NCBI GenBank assembly: GCA_964530825.1
Contig: CAZHCA010000015.1
Location: 35,413 to 99,412 of the forward strand
Source of the DNA: CAZHCA01 sp964530825
Lineage (GTDB): Bacteria > Bacteroidota > Bacteroidia > Chitinophagales > Saprospiraceae
Length of the DNA stretch: 64,000 nt
Direction: 5' to 3'
Shown: positions 15,726 through 25,097 of the stretch, one piece after another
Numbering within the stretch: position 1 is the stretch's first letter
Layout: each line of letters begins with the position of its first letter
Translations under genes and position numbers: made by a program
The notes under the pieces: generated by a model
What the model was told of the DNA's origin: nothing
Database searches by the model: none
Seen by the model: the letters and a program-made list of their open reading frames with translations, nothing else

Positions 15726-16214
15726 TTATGGGTTATTTTCCTTCACGGCATTGTACATGGCCTCCACTTCTTCCAACTGATAGGTATCGGCTAGGCCAGT
15801 AGTGAAGATAAGCTCCTTGTCGCCTTTTACGTGTACGTAACGGAAGCTATAAAAGAAACTGCTGTCAATCCGGGTTTCATAAATAAATCCTTGTTCTTCC
15901 TCGCGCACGATCCGGGAAAACAAGCGGTTGTCTTTGATGTCAGTCAATTGATCGGCTTTTAGGCGGGAAATGTCGTTGGTTTCAGCTTCAGAGGCATAGA
16001 TCTGGATAGAGTAGTTCTCGTCCGCTTTACCTTCTACTTTCACATCCTGAAGCAGGCCAAGGTCAGTTACTTCCACTTGGGCGCTGTCGGGGGCCAGCAA
16101 GGTGACAGGAAGGCCATACTCCAGCAAGTTTAAAGGCTTCCAGTCATCGGAATAGTCTTTTTGGCAAGCCGTTAGTCCGAGCACAATGGCCAATAAATAA
16201 TAGTAGCATTTCAT
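15726..16214 (-). CDS. Hypothetical lipoprotein
   Basis: A 162-residue predicted lipoprotein: signal sequence with lipobox LTAC and C17 as the lipidated cysteine (LGLTACQKDYSDDW). The mature part is acidic, with alternating strands, and no family I recognise. It stands alone, diverging from recN. Likely periplasmic face of the inner or outer membrane; function unknown. Confidence 0.78.
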   Translation of the reverse strand: MKCYYYLLAIVLGLTACQKDYSDDWKPLNLLEYGLPVTLLAPDSAQVEVTDLGLLQDVKVEGKADENYSIQIYASEAETNDISRLKADQLTDIKDNRLFSRIVREEEQGFIYETRIDSSFFYSFRYVHVKGDKELIFTTGLADTYQLEEVEAMYNAVKENNP

Positions 16215-16387
16215 GAATACAAGGGTTGAGGGTTATCTAGTCTTCTTTTGGCAGTTAGGGATCTAAACAGTGAAAAAGCGTTTATGTCAGATCCTTTCGG
16301 AAATTTTCTGTTTACTGACTTATAAATAAAGTATTTTTATGCGTTTAAATTTACCATCCAAGGGTAAAACTTTACATCCAGCGGCGT

Positions 16388-18049
16388 ATGATTAAGAGCT
16401 TATACATTCGCAATTACGCCATCATTGAGGAGCTAACCCTGGAGTTCTCCGATGGCCTTACCATCATAACGGGCGAGACCGGTGCCGGTAAATCCATTCT
16501 CATCGGTGCATTGGGGCTAATTTTAGGCAAGAGGGCAGACACCAAATCCCTTTATCAGGAAAACGAAAAATGTATTGTAGAGGGGCTTTTTGATGTCCAA
16601 GCCTATGGCCTGGAAGCTTTTTTTGCCGAACAGGAACTCGATTATGCTCCGGAAATCATTGTGCGCCGCGAGATTGCTCCAGGTGGTAAATCCAGGGCTT
16701 TCGTGAACGATACGCCTGTCAGGCTCAAAGTGCTACAGGCATTGAGCAACGAACTGATCGACTTACACCAACAATTCGATACCCTCGATATTCACGACGT
16801 ATCCTTTCAACTACGAATGATTGATGCATTGGCCGGCAATAAAATGCTGCTTTTGGAATACCAGAAAGCTTATCGCGACTACCGCCGTGACCAACGTAAG
16901 TTGCAAGAGCTACGCGAACAAAATGCGCGCGCTGCCCGGGAGTACGATTTCCTTCAGTTTCAACTACAGGAGCTAGAAGCGGCGGATTTGCAACCCGGAG
17001 AGCAGGAGCGCCTCGAATCGGAGGAGCGCATGCTGAACAGTGCCGGGGATATCAAGAGAGCAATGAGTGCTGCCCGCCATCAACTTACTGAGAGTGAGCA
17101 GGCCGTTGTGGATCAACTTCAGGAGATCGGCGTTTCCCTGCAGCAACTCCGGTCGATCAATCCCGAGCTCGATGCCCTGTCTCTACGGTTCCAGTCGGCT
17201 TTAATCGAACTACAAGACATTGCAAGCGAATGCGAAAAAATGGCCGACCGGGTAGAGTTCGATCCGGGGAGAACCGCCGAGGTCCAACAGCGGCTCGACC
17301 TGCTCAACCGCCTGCAAAGCAAACATTTGGTAAACAGTGTGAATGCCCTTCTGGAGGTGCGCGACCACATGCAAAACCAGTTGATAGCCTTCGCCGACCA
17401 GGGCGAAGAAATCGCCAAACTGGAACAGGCGCTGCAACAACAAGCAAGGGGATTGGAAGAACGCGCCTTGGAGCTACGCGAACGTAGAGCCGGCGTCTTG
17501 ACCGATTTTGAACAACAGGTAAAAGCGCGTTTGGGCTTGCTGGCCATGGAGCACGCTCAACTGCAAGCCGTGATGGAAGCGTCTGGGGAGTTGGGACCCA
17601 GCGGAAAAGACGTGGTGACCTTCCTTTTTGCTGCCAACAAGGGCAGCAGGCCTCAACCGATTAAAGACGTGGCCTCGGGAGGCGAGCTTTCCCGTCTGGC
17701 CCTGGTGATCAAATCATTGGTGGCGTCGGCTATCCCGTTACCCACTCTGATCTTCGACGAGATTGACTCCGGTATTTCTGGCGATGTGGCCATTAAGATG
17801 GGGCGTATATTACGTAGCTTATCCGATGAGCACCAGGTTGTCTCGATCACGCACTCACCCCAGATCGCATCAAAGGCCGAAGCACATTACTTTGTTTTTA
17901 AAGAAACCAAGGACGATCGAACCCTGACCCAAGTTCGTCTTCTGGGAGAGGAAGACCGCATCCGGGTGATTGCCACCATGCTGAGCCAACATCCGCCTAC
18001 GGATTCGGCTATTGAAAATGCCAAAGAGTTACTAAGTTTGGCCCGCTAA
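16388..18049 (+). CDS. recN: DNA repair protein RecN
   Basis: An SMC-like ATPase that acts in double-strand-break repair with RecA. At 553 residues it has full length. The N-terminal head has Walker A GETGAGKS (29-36). Two coiled-coil arms follow (about 150-230 and 290-380). The C-terminal head has the ABC signature in DVASGGELSRLALV and Walker B LIFDEIDSGISG, and ends with the QVVSITHSPQIAS H-loop region. It is first in a run with fabI (29 bp), a porin (1 bp) and a lipoprotein (13 bp). Confidence 0.97.
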   Translation: MIKSLYIRNYAIIEELTLEFSDGLTIITGETGAGKSILIGALGLILGKRADTKSLYQENEKCIVEGLFDVQAYGLEAFFAEQELDYAPEIIVRREIAPGGKSRAFVNDTPVRLKVLQALSNELIDLHQQFDTLDIHDVSFQLRMIDALAGNKMLLLEYQKAYRDYRRDQRKLQELREQNARAAREYDFLQFQLQELEAADLQPGEQERLESEERMLNSAGDIKRAMSAARHQLTESEQAVVDQLQEIGVSLQQLRSINPELDALSLRFQSALIELQDIASECEKMADRVEFDPGRTAEVQQRLDLLNRLQSKHLVNSVNALLEVRDHMQNQLIAFADQGEEIAKLEQALQQQARGLEERALELRERRAGVLTDFEQQVKARLGLLAMEHAQLQAVMEASGELGPSGKDVVTFLFAANKGSRPQPIKDVASGGELSRLALVIKSLVASAIPLPTLIFDEIDSGISGDVAIKMGRILRSLSDEHQVVSITHSPQIASKAEAHYFVFKETKDDRTLTQVRLLGEEDRIRVIATMLSQHPPTDSAIENAKELLSLAR

Positions 18050-18078
18050 ACGATCTGCAAAAAGCAAGAACCAACGAT

Positions 18079-18882
18079 ATGGCTAATCAACTGTTGGCCG
18101 GTAAAACCGGCGTTATTTTCGGAGCCCTTGATGAAAAGTCCATCGCCTGGAAAGTGGCCAAGCGCTGCGTGGAAGAAGGCGCCCGCATCACCCTTACCAA
18201 TGCACCGGTGGCCATGCGCTTTGGCGAAATCCAGAAGCTGGGCGAAAGCCTGAACGCCCCAGTCATCCCGGCCGACGCCACCAGTGACGAAGATCTGGAA
18301 AAGCTATTCCGTGAATCCATGGATTCGCTGGGTGGCCCGTTCGACTTTGTCTTACATGCCATTGGAATGTCGCTCAACGTTCGTAAGAAGAAGGACTACA
18401 CAGACCTGAATTACGAATGGATGAAAAAGACCTTTGATATTTCCGCCATTTCCTTTCATCGAATGATGCAGCAGCTTTGGAAGTTGGATGCCATGAAAGC
18501 GGGCGGGTCCATTTTAGGATTGACCTATATCGCAGCGCAACGGGTTTTTCCCGACTACAGCGAGATGGCCGAGTCAAAAGCTTTACTGGAATCTTTTGCG
18601 CGGAGCTTCGGTTACCACTGGGCTAGTAAGAAACAGGTACGCGTCAATACGGTTTCCCAATCGCCCACTAAAACAACTGCCGGATCAGGTGTCAAAGGGT
18701 TTGATACCTTCTTTGACTACGCCGATAAAATGTCGCCATTAGGGAATGCATCGGCGGAATCCTGTGCCGATTATTGTGTGGTCATGTTTTCAGACTTCAC
18801 CCGGGCGGTGACAATGCAGAACTTGTACCACGACGGCGGCTTTTCCAGCATGGGTATGAGCCCGGCTCTGCTCGAAGATTAA
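18079..18882 (+). CDS. fabI: Enoyl-[acyl-carrier-protein] reductase (FabI)
   Basis: Performs the final reduction in each cycle of type II fatty-acid synthesis, using NAD(P)H; cytoplasmic. A 267-residue short-chain dehydrogenase-like fold. The catalytic pair is Y160 and K167 in the FabI spacing Y-x6-K (FPDYSEMAESKALL), with the other active-site tyrosine at Y150. The N-terminal nucleotide-binding motif has the FabI form GVIFGALDEKSIAWKVA. It lies between recN and a porin gene in a tight run; the porin ATG starts 1 bp after its stop. Confidence 0.95.
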   Translation: MANQLLAGKTGVIFGALDEKSIAWKVAKRCVEEGARITLTNAPVAMRFGEIQKLGESLNAPVIPADATSDEDLEKLFRESMDSLGGPFDFVLHAIGMSLNVRKKKDYTDLNYEWMKKTFDISAISFHRMMQQLWKLDAMKAGGSILGLTYIAAQRVFPDYSEMAESKALLESFARSFGYHWASKKQVRVNTVSQSPTKTTAGSGVKGFDTFFDYADKMSPLGNASAESCADYCVVMFSDFTRAVTMQNLYHDGGFSSMGMSPALLED

Positions 18883-18883
18883 T

Positions 18884-20806
18884 ATGAGAAAAATTGGAGC
18901 ATATCTTTCGGGCTGTCTGTTATTGCTGTTGTGCATGATACAAGCGGGGTACGCGCAAGATTTCGAAACCGACTCCTTGCGGAATCCAGAACAGTTAGAA
19001 CAACAGGTGGAGCGGGATACATTTCCAGTTTTTTATTACCTTCCAGATACCTACTACGAGGAAACCCCATTCCGGGATTCTCTGCTGGGGCATCATTTTC
19101 ACCAGTTTGATCCCGTTCGACGCCAAACACCGGAATACAAAAACCTGGGTGCCATCGGTACGGCACACCAACCTTTTCGGTTTACGCCGCCGGACCGGGA
19201 AGGCGTGGTGACTGGGTTGCTCGATGCTTATCACCTTTATACGACCCTAAGTGCTGAATTGCCGTTCTATCGTCTACAGCGCCCTTTTACCAACCTAGCT
19301 TATTTCCAGGGGGCAGACCAGTCGAATGCTACTTTTTATGGCCAATTCGCTAGCAGTTTCCGTGATGGGCTGGGACTATCGATCGACTACCGCCGGATCA
19401 ATCAGAGGGGGGCACGCGTTCAATTTCCAAATCAGCGCCGGGAAAATAATGCCTTGGCTTTCGGACTCAGCTTTCGCCGGGACACGCTGCGCTACCAGGC
19501 CTACCTTACGGCTGCCTTCAACAGGATCAACCAGGAAGACAACGGTGGTATCAGCGAACCACCCACCACGGAAGGTGATCTGGCTACACCAGGCTCGGCA
19601 CAGGTTTTTTTGGCCGACTCTTCCAGTACGCTATACCGCGTGAACGAGTTGCGCTACCTTCATCTCTATAAATTGCGTCCCCCCCAGCGAACGGAGGTAC
19701 AGCAGTATGAAGTCCAACACGCCCTCACCTGGGGCGATCACAATTATAAATACGCCGACGCCAATCCCGAGCCCGGGTTCTTCCCCAACCTGCAAGTTGA
19801 CCCGCGGGGACTGCGACGGTTTATGGAGCACCGTTTCTTGAAGAACACTTTTGAGCTCATGACCTACCGGCCCGAGCCTCCGAAGCACGATCGTCCAGCC
19901 GGGGCCCCATCGGTGTTGAGATTGGGATTAACACATACCTTCCACTGGGTGGATTTAGAATCACGTGACACGGTCTTGCAAAACTTATTCCTTCACGGCC
20001 ACTGGCGGCAACCACTCGTCGGGCGCCTGATGCTTGAGGTTAAGGGACGGTTAGGTATTCTCGACAATGCCGGCGATTACCGGGTATCGGGCAAACTGAG
20101 GCTGGATTTAGGAGCGGTAGGTGTGCTCCAAGGCGAACTCATCAGCCAACTCTACCAACCTACACTGGTTGAGGATCAGTTGTACCTGACGCAGCAATCG
20201 TTGTGGGATAACAATTTCGGCAAGACTTTATCCACCACCATTCACGGTGCCTATGACCTGCCGGCATGGAAGCTTCGCGTAGAAGGTAGCTATCACCTTC
20301 TCAATGATTATGTTTACTACGACAGCCTTTCGGTCCCGCAGCAGTCCGGAACCCCGATCAGTGTGTTCCAGCTTTTTGTGATAAAAAATTTTCGGCTGGG
20401 CGCCTTTCACTTACATAATCACTTGCTCTTCCAAGCCAGCTCAGCAGAGGAATTATTGCGTGTTCCGCAATTATTCGGCCGGCATAGCCTGTTTTACCAG
20501 GGCTATTGGTTTGGCGCTTTAAACGTGCAGCTTGGAGCCGATCTACGCTACAATACGGATTACTTTGCGGATTACTACAATCCGCTTACGGGCCAATTTC
20601 ACCTGCAGGATGAACAAGAGGTTGCCTTTTATCCTTCCATCGACGGGTACATCAGTCTCCGGGTACGTCAGTTCAGGGCCTTCTTTCGTTGGGAAAACAT
20701 GACGCGTCTGATCATTACCGACGAGTTGTTTTACCAGGTACCCTTTTATCCGCAGTCAACCGGTTCCGGTTTGCGTTTCGGAATATCCTGGAAATTTGCT
20801 AATTAA
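18884..20806 (+). CDS. Putative outer-membrane porin (Porin_10 type)
   Basis: A 640-residue exported beta-barrel. A signal peptide (1-24, ending GYAQ) is followed by ~110 residues of periplasmic segment (PDTYYEETPFRDSLLG). A long series of amphipathic strands ends in aromatic residues, with the closing GSGLRFGISWKFAN typical of outer-membrane proteins. The block PFTNLAYFQGADQSNATFYG matches the Bacteroidota 'putative porin' family. The specificity is unknown. Its ATG is separated from the fabI stop by 1 bp, so it is surely co-transcribed. Confidence 0.85.
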   Translation: MRKIGAYLSGCLLLLLCMIQAGYAQDFETDSLRNPEQLEQQVERDTFPVFYYLPDTYYEETPFRDSLLGHHFHQFDPVRRQTPEYKNLGAIGTAHQPFRFTPPDREGVVTGLLDAYHLYTTLSAELPFYRLQRPFTNLAYFQGADQSNATFYGQFASSFRDGLGLSIDYRRINQRGARVQFPNQRRENNALAFGLSFRRDTLRYQAYLTAAFNRINQEDNGGISEPPTTEGDLATPGSAQVFLADSSSTLYRVNELRYLHLYKLRPPQRTEVQQYEVQHALTWGDHNYKYADANPEPGFFPNLQVDPRGLRRFMEHRFLKNTFELMTYRPEPPKHDRPAGAPSVLRLGLTHTFHWVDLESRDTVLQNLFLHGHWRQPLVGRLMLEVKGRLGILDNAGDYRVSGKLRLDLGAVGVLQGELISQLYQPTLVEDQLYLTQQSLWDNNFGKTLSTTIHGAYDLPAWKLRVEGSYHLLNDYVYYDSLSVPQQSGTPISVFQLFVIKNFRLGAFHLHNHLLFQASSAEELLRVPQLFGRHSLFYQGYWFGALNVQLGADLRYNTDYFADYYNPLTGQFHLQDEQEVAFYPSIDGYISLRVRQFRAFFRWENMTRLIITDELFYQVPFYPQSTGSGLRFGISWKFAN

Positions 20807-20819
20807 ACGATGACCAATT

Positions 20820-21242
20820 ATGTTGCGTGCCGCGTTTATCCTGACGCTAATGCTTTTTTCTCTAAGTTGCCGCCCGGACCGCCATTCCGAGCGCTTAATC
20901 GGAGCCTGGCGGTACGATGCGGCGGCTACTAAAGCCTTGATGGAAAAAGAAGGGGCCAGTGCCTCGGAAGTCAACTACATGGAAAGTATCCTGAATAGTT
21001 TAGCCCAGGGTATATTGGAGTTTCAGGATGAGGGAAAGCTCGTGTATCGCATCGGTGATCTGGAGCAGGAAGGGACTTGGCGCCTGAACCGGAACGGCCG
21101 AGAGCTGCGAATGAATTGGACCGGTGAGCAACAGCTTTCCCATGTGCGAGTCCTAACCCCTGATACGCTCATTCTAGAGCCCCGTGTGGATGCCGGCCTG
21201 CACTTTCCACGTGTTTTGTTTTCGGTCGATATGGAAATATGA
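20820..21242 (+). CDS. Lipocalin-like lipoprotein
   Basis: A 140-residue predicted lipoprotein with lipobox SLSC (C17). The mature part has a small beta-barrel pattern: LIGAWRYD, GILEFQDEGKLVYRIGD, EQEGTWRLNRNGRELRM. The LxGxW...GTWxL...LxL spacing is like the lipocalin-like/DUF4488 group of Bacteroidota. Ligand unknown. Starts 13 bp after the porin stop, so it is probably the last gene of the recN-fabI-porin run. Confidence 0.72.
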   Translation: MLRAAFILTLMLFSLSCRPDRHSERLIGAWRYDAAATKALMEKEGASASEVNYMESILNSLAQGILEFQDEGKLVYRIGDLEQEGTWRLNRNGRELRMNWTGEQQLSHVRVLTPDTLILEPRVDAGLHFPRVLFSVDMEI

Positions 21243-21369
21243 TTGTTGGCTTGCCTTTGTGCATGGCTTTAATTATTATATAATTACTAGTTTACGCGTA
21301 CTTTACAAGAAAAGAAGAGATTTACCTTATTGAATTGGGCAGATTGATTTTTTTAAGGCAGGTCAAATT

Positions 21370-22251
21370 ATGAAACGGGAATTAGATATTGTCATAATCT
21401 CAGATGTGCACCTCGGAACGTACGGCTGCCACGCAAAGGAACTGCTAAACTACTTGAGAAGTATCAAAGTAGGTACGCTGATCCTAAATGGAGATTTCAT
21501 TGACATGTGGCAGTTCAAGAAGCGGTATTTTCCCAAGGAGCACCTCATGGTCATTCAGCGCATTCTGCGGATGGCTTCCAAGGGGACTAAGGTTTACTAC
21601 ATAACAGGTAACCACGATGACGCACTGCGCCGATACTCCGATTTTTCGTCCGGGAATATTCACCTCCGGGATAAACTGGTGCTCAAATTAAAGAACAAAA
21701 GCTACTGGATTTTTCACGGCGACATTTTCGATTTAGTCATCAATTATTCGCCCGTAATTTCTCAGCTGGGCGGTAAGAGCTATGATACGCTCATCCTGCT
21801 TAATCGCTTTATCAATAAAGTTCGTGTGGCGCTCGGGCTTTCGCGTATGTCGTTTGCCAAGCGGGTAAAAAACAGTGTAAAAGAGGCGGTGAAGTTCATC
21901 GGCGACTTCGAAGATACGGCCATTCAACTAGCTGCCGACGAAGGCTATGACTACGTGGTTTGCGGCCACATTCACCGACCGCAGATGCGGTCGGTGAATG
22001 TGGAGGATAAAAAAGTTACCTACCTGAATTCAGGGGATTGGGTCGAAAACCTGACCGCTCTGGAATACAAATGGGGCCGCTGGTCGATCTACGAATACGA
22101 TGAGGCCGACTATGATTATATCAACCCCAAGCTCTTCGTGAAAGAGGTTCAGGGAGAGGAAGAAGATGTAGATGCCGCAATTACCCCTGAGGCGTTGTAC
22201 CAGCAAATCGTTCGCAACCAGGAAGAACAAAAGCGCTCCTTTTCCAACTGA
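21370..22251 (+). CDS. LpxH-like UDP-2,3-diacylglucosamine diphosphatase family phosphoesterase
   Basis: A 293-residue calcineurin-like metallophosphoesterase. All five metal motifs are visible: ISDVHLG (11-17), GDFIDMW, GNHDD, FHGD and the closing CGHIHRP. This Bacteroidota group is annotated as UDP-2,3-diacylglucosamine diphosphatase, which cleaves UDP-diacylglucosamine to lipid X in lipid A synthesis. It has a longer C-terminus than LpxH of enterobacteria, so the substrate is inferred. Oddly, the codons for GHIHRP and the following 7 residues form a perfect 18-bp inverted repeat (21966-22003). A strong terminator follows. Confidence 0.85.
   Translation: MKRELDIVIISDVHLGTYGCHAKELLNYLRSIKVGTLILNGDFIDMWQFKKRYFPKEHLMVIQRILRMASKGTKVYYITGNHDDALRRYSDFSSGNIHLRDKLVLKLKNKSYWIFHGDIFDLVINYSPVISQLGGKSYDTLILLNRFINKVRVALGLSRMSFAKRVKNSVKEAVKFIGDFEDTAIQLAADEGYDYVVCGHIHRPQMRSVNVEDKKVTYLNSGDWVENLTALEYKWGRWSIYEYDEADYDYINPKLFVKEVQGEEEDVDAAITPEALYQQIVRNQEEQKRSFSN
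21966..22003. repeat. Perfect 18-bp inverted repeat inside a coding sequence
   Basis: CCACATTCACCGACCGCA (21966-21983) and TGCGGTCGGTGAATGTGG (21986-22003) are exact reverse complements, separated by GA. They encode the metal-binding GHIHRP motif and the residues just after it. The mRNA would form a very stable hairpin. Confidence 0.95.
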
Positions 22252-22294
22252 GCCGGGAGCGCCAAAATATAGATTTGATTTAGCTAAACATTGG

Positions 22295-22325
22295 GGAAAT
22301 GCCCGCTACGGGCATTTCCTTTTTT
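22295..22325 (+). terminator. Intrinsic terminator of the phosphoesterase gene
   Basis: GGAAATGCCCG (22295-22305) and CGGGCATTTCC (22309-22319) form a perfect 11-bp stem with a 3-nt loop, followed by TTTTTT. Confidence 0.9.
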
Positions 22326-22326
22326 G

Positions 22327-24753
22327 CTAAACGGTAACTTCCTGCAATTTGAGATTGAGCAGGTTGCCGAGCTGGTAAAAGCCGGGTTCCCAGTTGTGGG
22401 TGCCGGTTAGTTTGCCTTCTGCACGCAAGCGGTTGTACAGAGAAAAGTAGGAGTTTTGGCTTTTCCAAAAATTGACTTCCAAGTCAATCCCTTGCAGTGT
22501 CTCCAGCACCTGATTTACTTCAGCCAGCTTTTTTGCCGGATCCTCGGCAGCGTCCAGTCCCTGGATCGCTTGGAATAGATACTCACTAATCGAAAGTTGA
22601 AGCTGGGCTTCATTGGTCAATCGAATGCGCCATTTCCGGATCTCTTCCGATAGATAAAGTAAGTCCCTGATGTTCTTCGTACCATTGGTGAAAAACAGTA
22701 ACAGGTCGTGATTGATGATAAACTCAACTGCGCTGCGAAAAGCTTCCGGGACCGGCAGGTCGCTATTCAGGAAGCTCGTCATGAGTTGGTAATTATCATT
22801 GTAGATTTCGCGAAAAGCCGTTTCGATTAAGCCAAGGTTACGCTGGGTAAGGTCCTGTAAAATCCGGTGTTTTTCATCGGTAAAGAGTTGCCAAATAGAA
22901 AAGGTACGCTCACCGAAATAGTGTAGCATGATCTCGATGACCTGCCCCAGGTCGGTGCGTTTGTACGCTTGCAGGATCTCTTGGACCATCTGATCAAATG
23001 TATGCCGGTCTAGCTGCAAAGATATTTTGCCGATCACGTTTTGTTGCCCCAGATGGAGGGCAGCGAAGCTAAAAGTCTTTTCCGACCGAGTAATCTTCGA
23101 CCGTACTACCGTACGCCCCAGCGCCAACCTTTGGTCGCCGGCCTGGTAGCGATGGTATACTTCACTGTCGGCTGAATAATTGAGGAACTCCATATTCTCG
23201 GGCTGATCCTCAAACAGGGAAGTCGCTGCGTAATGCATGCCCACCCTAAAGAGATCGACACTCGACGGTACGACGTGTTGCAGGTAACTTTCGGCACCGT
23301 TTTCGAATAGGTTACTCGGGGCTTTTTCAAGAAGTGTAACAAATTTTTCTTTAAGGTCTACGCCAGAGACCTGCTTGGCGTAGTGGATGGCCCGGTGCGC
23401 ATATTGCAGAATTTGGTTGGTCTCGATCCCGCTGATTTCATCGAAAAACCAGCCGCAACTGGTATACATCAGCATGGCGTGGCGTTGCATCTCCAGCAGT
23501 CTTAGGATTTGGGTGACATCTACGCCGCCGTTGTTGTTTTTAGCGTGTTCGGCGATAAATCGATCAACATTCTCCGGAGAACGGTCCAGGATTACCCGGA
23601 TGTACTCGTTGCGGGCGCCCCAGGGGTCTTGCACCAGTTGTTCTGCCTGTTGGTTGTAGAGGTTGACCACTTTGTCGCGCAACCAGTCGAGGGCTTCGCG
23701 TAGTGGCTGGCGCCAGGCCTGCGTCCATCCTGGACGGCCACCGGTATTACAGCCGCAATCGGATCGCCAGCGCTCTACGCCGTGCACGCAACTCCATGAA
23801 GAGTTCTCATGGATCATGACTTCGTATTCGGGAGGGAACTTATCGAGATAGGCAGCGTAATTGGTGAGGGCTACACCCGGCGTTTCGTCAATTGTCCGCA
23901 GGCAGGCTGCTAGCGCCATTTCTCCGAAGCGGTGGTGGTGCCCGTAACTTTCCCCGTCGGTGGCAATGTGGACCAGTTGCGGATGGGGGTCAATGGGATC
24001 AAAACCATCCATCAGGCGTTCGGCAAAATGTCGGCCGTTATTCAGGAGCCCCTTGAATGCAACCTCTTGAGCGCGCCCGCCATCGTAGAAAAAGAGTGCA
24101 ATAGAGCGGCCGGAGGGGAGCGGGCACAAATACGGCCTGCGGGGGTCGACGCTATCGGGTGGTAATTTTTGCCAGTCAGAAGCGCCAATTTTGCGAATGG
24201 CTTTTGCCTGCCGGGGCGCCAGTACCGTGTATTCGATGCCGTAGCGGGCAAGTGTTTCCAGACTGTCCGTATCTACGGCCGTTTCGGCAAGCCACATCCC
24301 CGTGGGCCGCCGGCCAAAGCGGCGTTTGAAGTCCCGTATGCCCCAGTAGACCTGCGTGTCTTTATCGCGCGCATTGGCCAGGGGCATGATCATATGGTTA
24401 TACACTTGCGCCATCGCCGAGCCGTGTCCTTGGTAGAGCTCCTGGCTGAGGCGGTCGGCATCGATAATATTCTGGTAAGTGACCGGATCGGCCTTTTCCA
24501 TCCAAGATAAAAGGGTAGGACCAAAATTAAAGCTGATCCGAGCGTAATTATTGACAATATCGATAATGCGGGCCTCCTCATCCAGCATGCGCGCACTAGA
24601 GTTAGGGGCGTAGCATTCGAAGTTGATGCGTTCGTTCCAGTCATGGAATGGAGCTGCCGAATCCTGGTATTCTATGGTCTCCAGCCACGCGTTTTCCCGC
24701 GGAGGTTGGTAAAAATGGCCGTGGATGCAAACGTATTTGGTATACTCACTCAT
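22327..24753 (-). CDS. GH57-family glycoside hydrolase with DUF3536 region
   Basis: An 808-residue cytoplasmic protein. The N-terminal (beta/alpha)7 barrel shows family 57 blocks: HGHFYQPPRENAW (10-22), the INFECYAPNSSARM segment, WLAETAVDTDSLETLARYGI and HIATDGESYGHHHRFGE. The C-terminal half matches the DUF3536 architecture found with this subgroup. GH57 enzymes act on alpha-glucans (amylase, branching or glucanotransferase); the exact reaction is unknown. There is no signal peptide. It diverges from the PIG-L gene, and the plus-strand phosphoesterase terminator abuts its 3' end. Confidence 0.85.
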   Translation of the reverse strand: MSEYTKYVCIHGHFYQPPRENAWLETIEYQDSAAPFHDWNERINFECYAPNSSARMLDEEARIIDIVNNYARISFNFGPTLLSWMEKADPVTYQNIIDADRLSQELYQGHGSAMAQVYNHMIMPLANARDKDTQVYWGIRDFKRRFGRRPTGMWLAETAVDTDSLETLARYGIEYTVLAPRQAKAIRKIGASDWQKLPPDSVDPRRPYLCPLPSGRSIALFFYDGGRAQEVAFKGLLNNGRHFAERLMDGFDPIDPHPQLVHIATDGESYGHHHRFGEMALAACLRTIDETPGVALTNYAAYLDKFPPEYEVMIHENSSWSCVHGVERWRSDCGCNTGGRPGWTQAWRQPLREALDWLRDKVVNLYNQQAEQLVQDPWGARNEYIRVILDRSPENVDRFIAEHAKNNNGGVDVTQILRLLEMQRHAMLMYTSCGWFFDEISGIETNQILQYAHRAIHYAKQVSGVDLKEKFVTLLEKAPSNLFENGAESYLQHVVPSSVDLFRVGMHYAATSLFEDQPENMEFLNYSADSEVYHRYQAGDQRLALGRTVVRSKITRSEKTFSFAALHLGQQNVIGKISLQLDRHTFDQMVQEILQAYKRTDLGQVIEIMLHYFGERTFSIWQLFTDEKHRILQDLTQRNLGLIETAFREIYNDNYQLMTSFLNSDLPVPEAFRSAVEFIINHDLLLFFTNGTKNIRDLLYLSEEIRKWRIRLTNEAQLQLSISEYLFQAIQGLDAAEDPAKKLAEVNQVLETLQGIDLEVNFWKSQNSYFSLYNRLRAEGKLTGTHNWEPGFYQLGNLLNLKLQEVTV

Positions 24754-25097
24754 GCTCTTATTTTTGGCTCCGTCTGCCGTGGCTAACCAGGCATCCGGTT
24801 CGGTTGCGCCTAATTGTTGGCCTTGCCATAAAATTTTGATAATTAGGTGGTTAGCTGATAAATACGGAGGATTTATGCATAGTAGAGAGCAGTAAATTTA
24901 GGCATTTACCATGAAACATGATAGCTGAATAGTTACCGATTGCGGCTGGTTCAGTATGAAGATCCGGAATTTGGCTGCCGGGAAAACCCTTTGGCCTGTC
25001 GCAACTTTCTATATTTGTGCACGCTGGAAAGGGCTGCTTTTATTTGTCACTTTTCCTGCTGTCAGAAAAATGTTTTGAAGAAATAAAAAGAAGACCC
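24754..25097. other. Divergent intergenic region
   Basis: This 344-bp gap lies between the GH57 gene (leftward) and the PIG-L gene (rightward). The only clear element is the plus-strand -7 box TATATTTG at 25010-25017, with TTTG at 24990-24993, only 16 nt upstream. I see no RNA gene or repeat. Confidence 0.5.
25010..25017 (+). promoter_or_regulatory. -7 promoter box of the PIG-L gene
   Basis: TATATTTG matches TAnnTTTG. Transcription from about 25023 excludes the in-frame GTG at 25017 as a start and supports the ATG at 25098. Confidence 0.55.
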
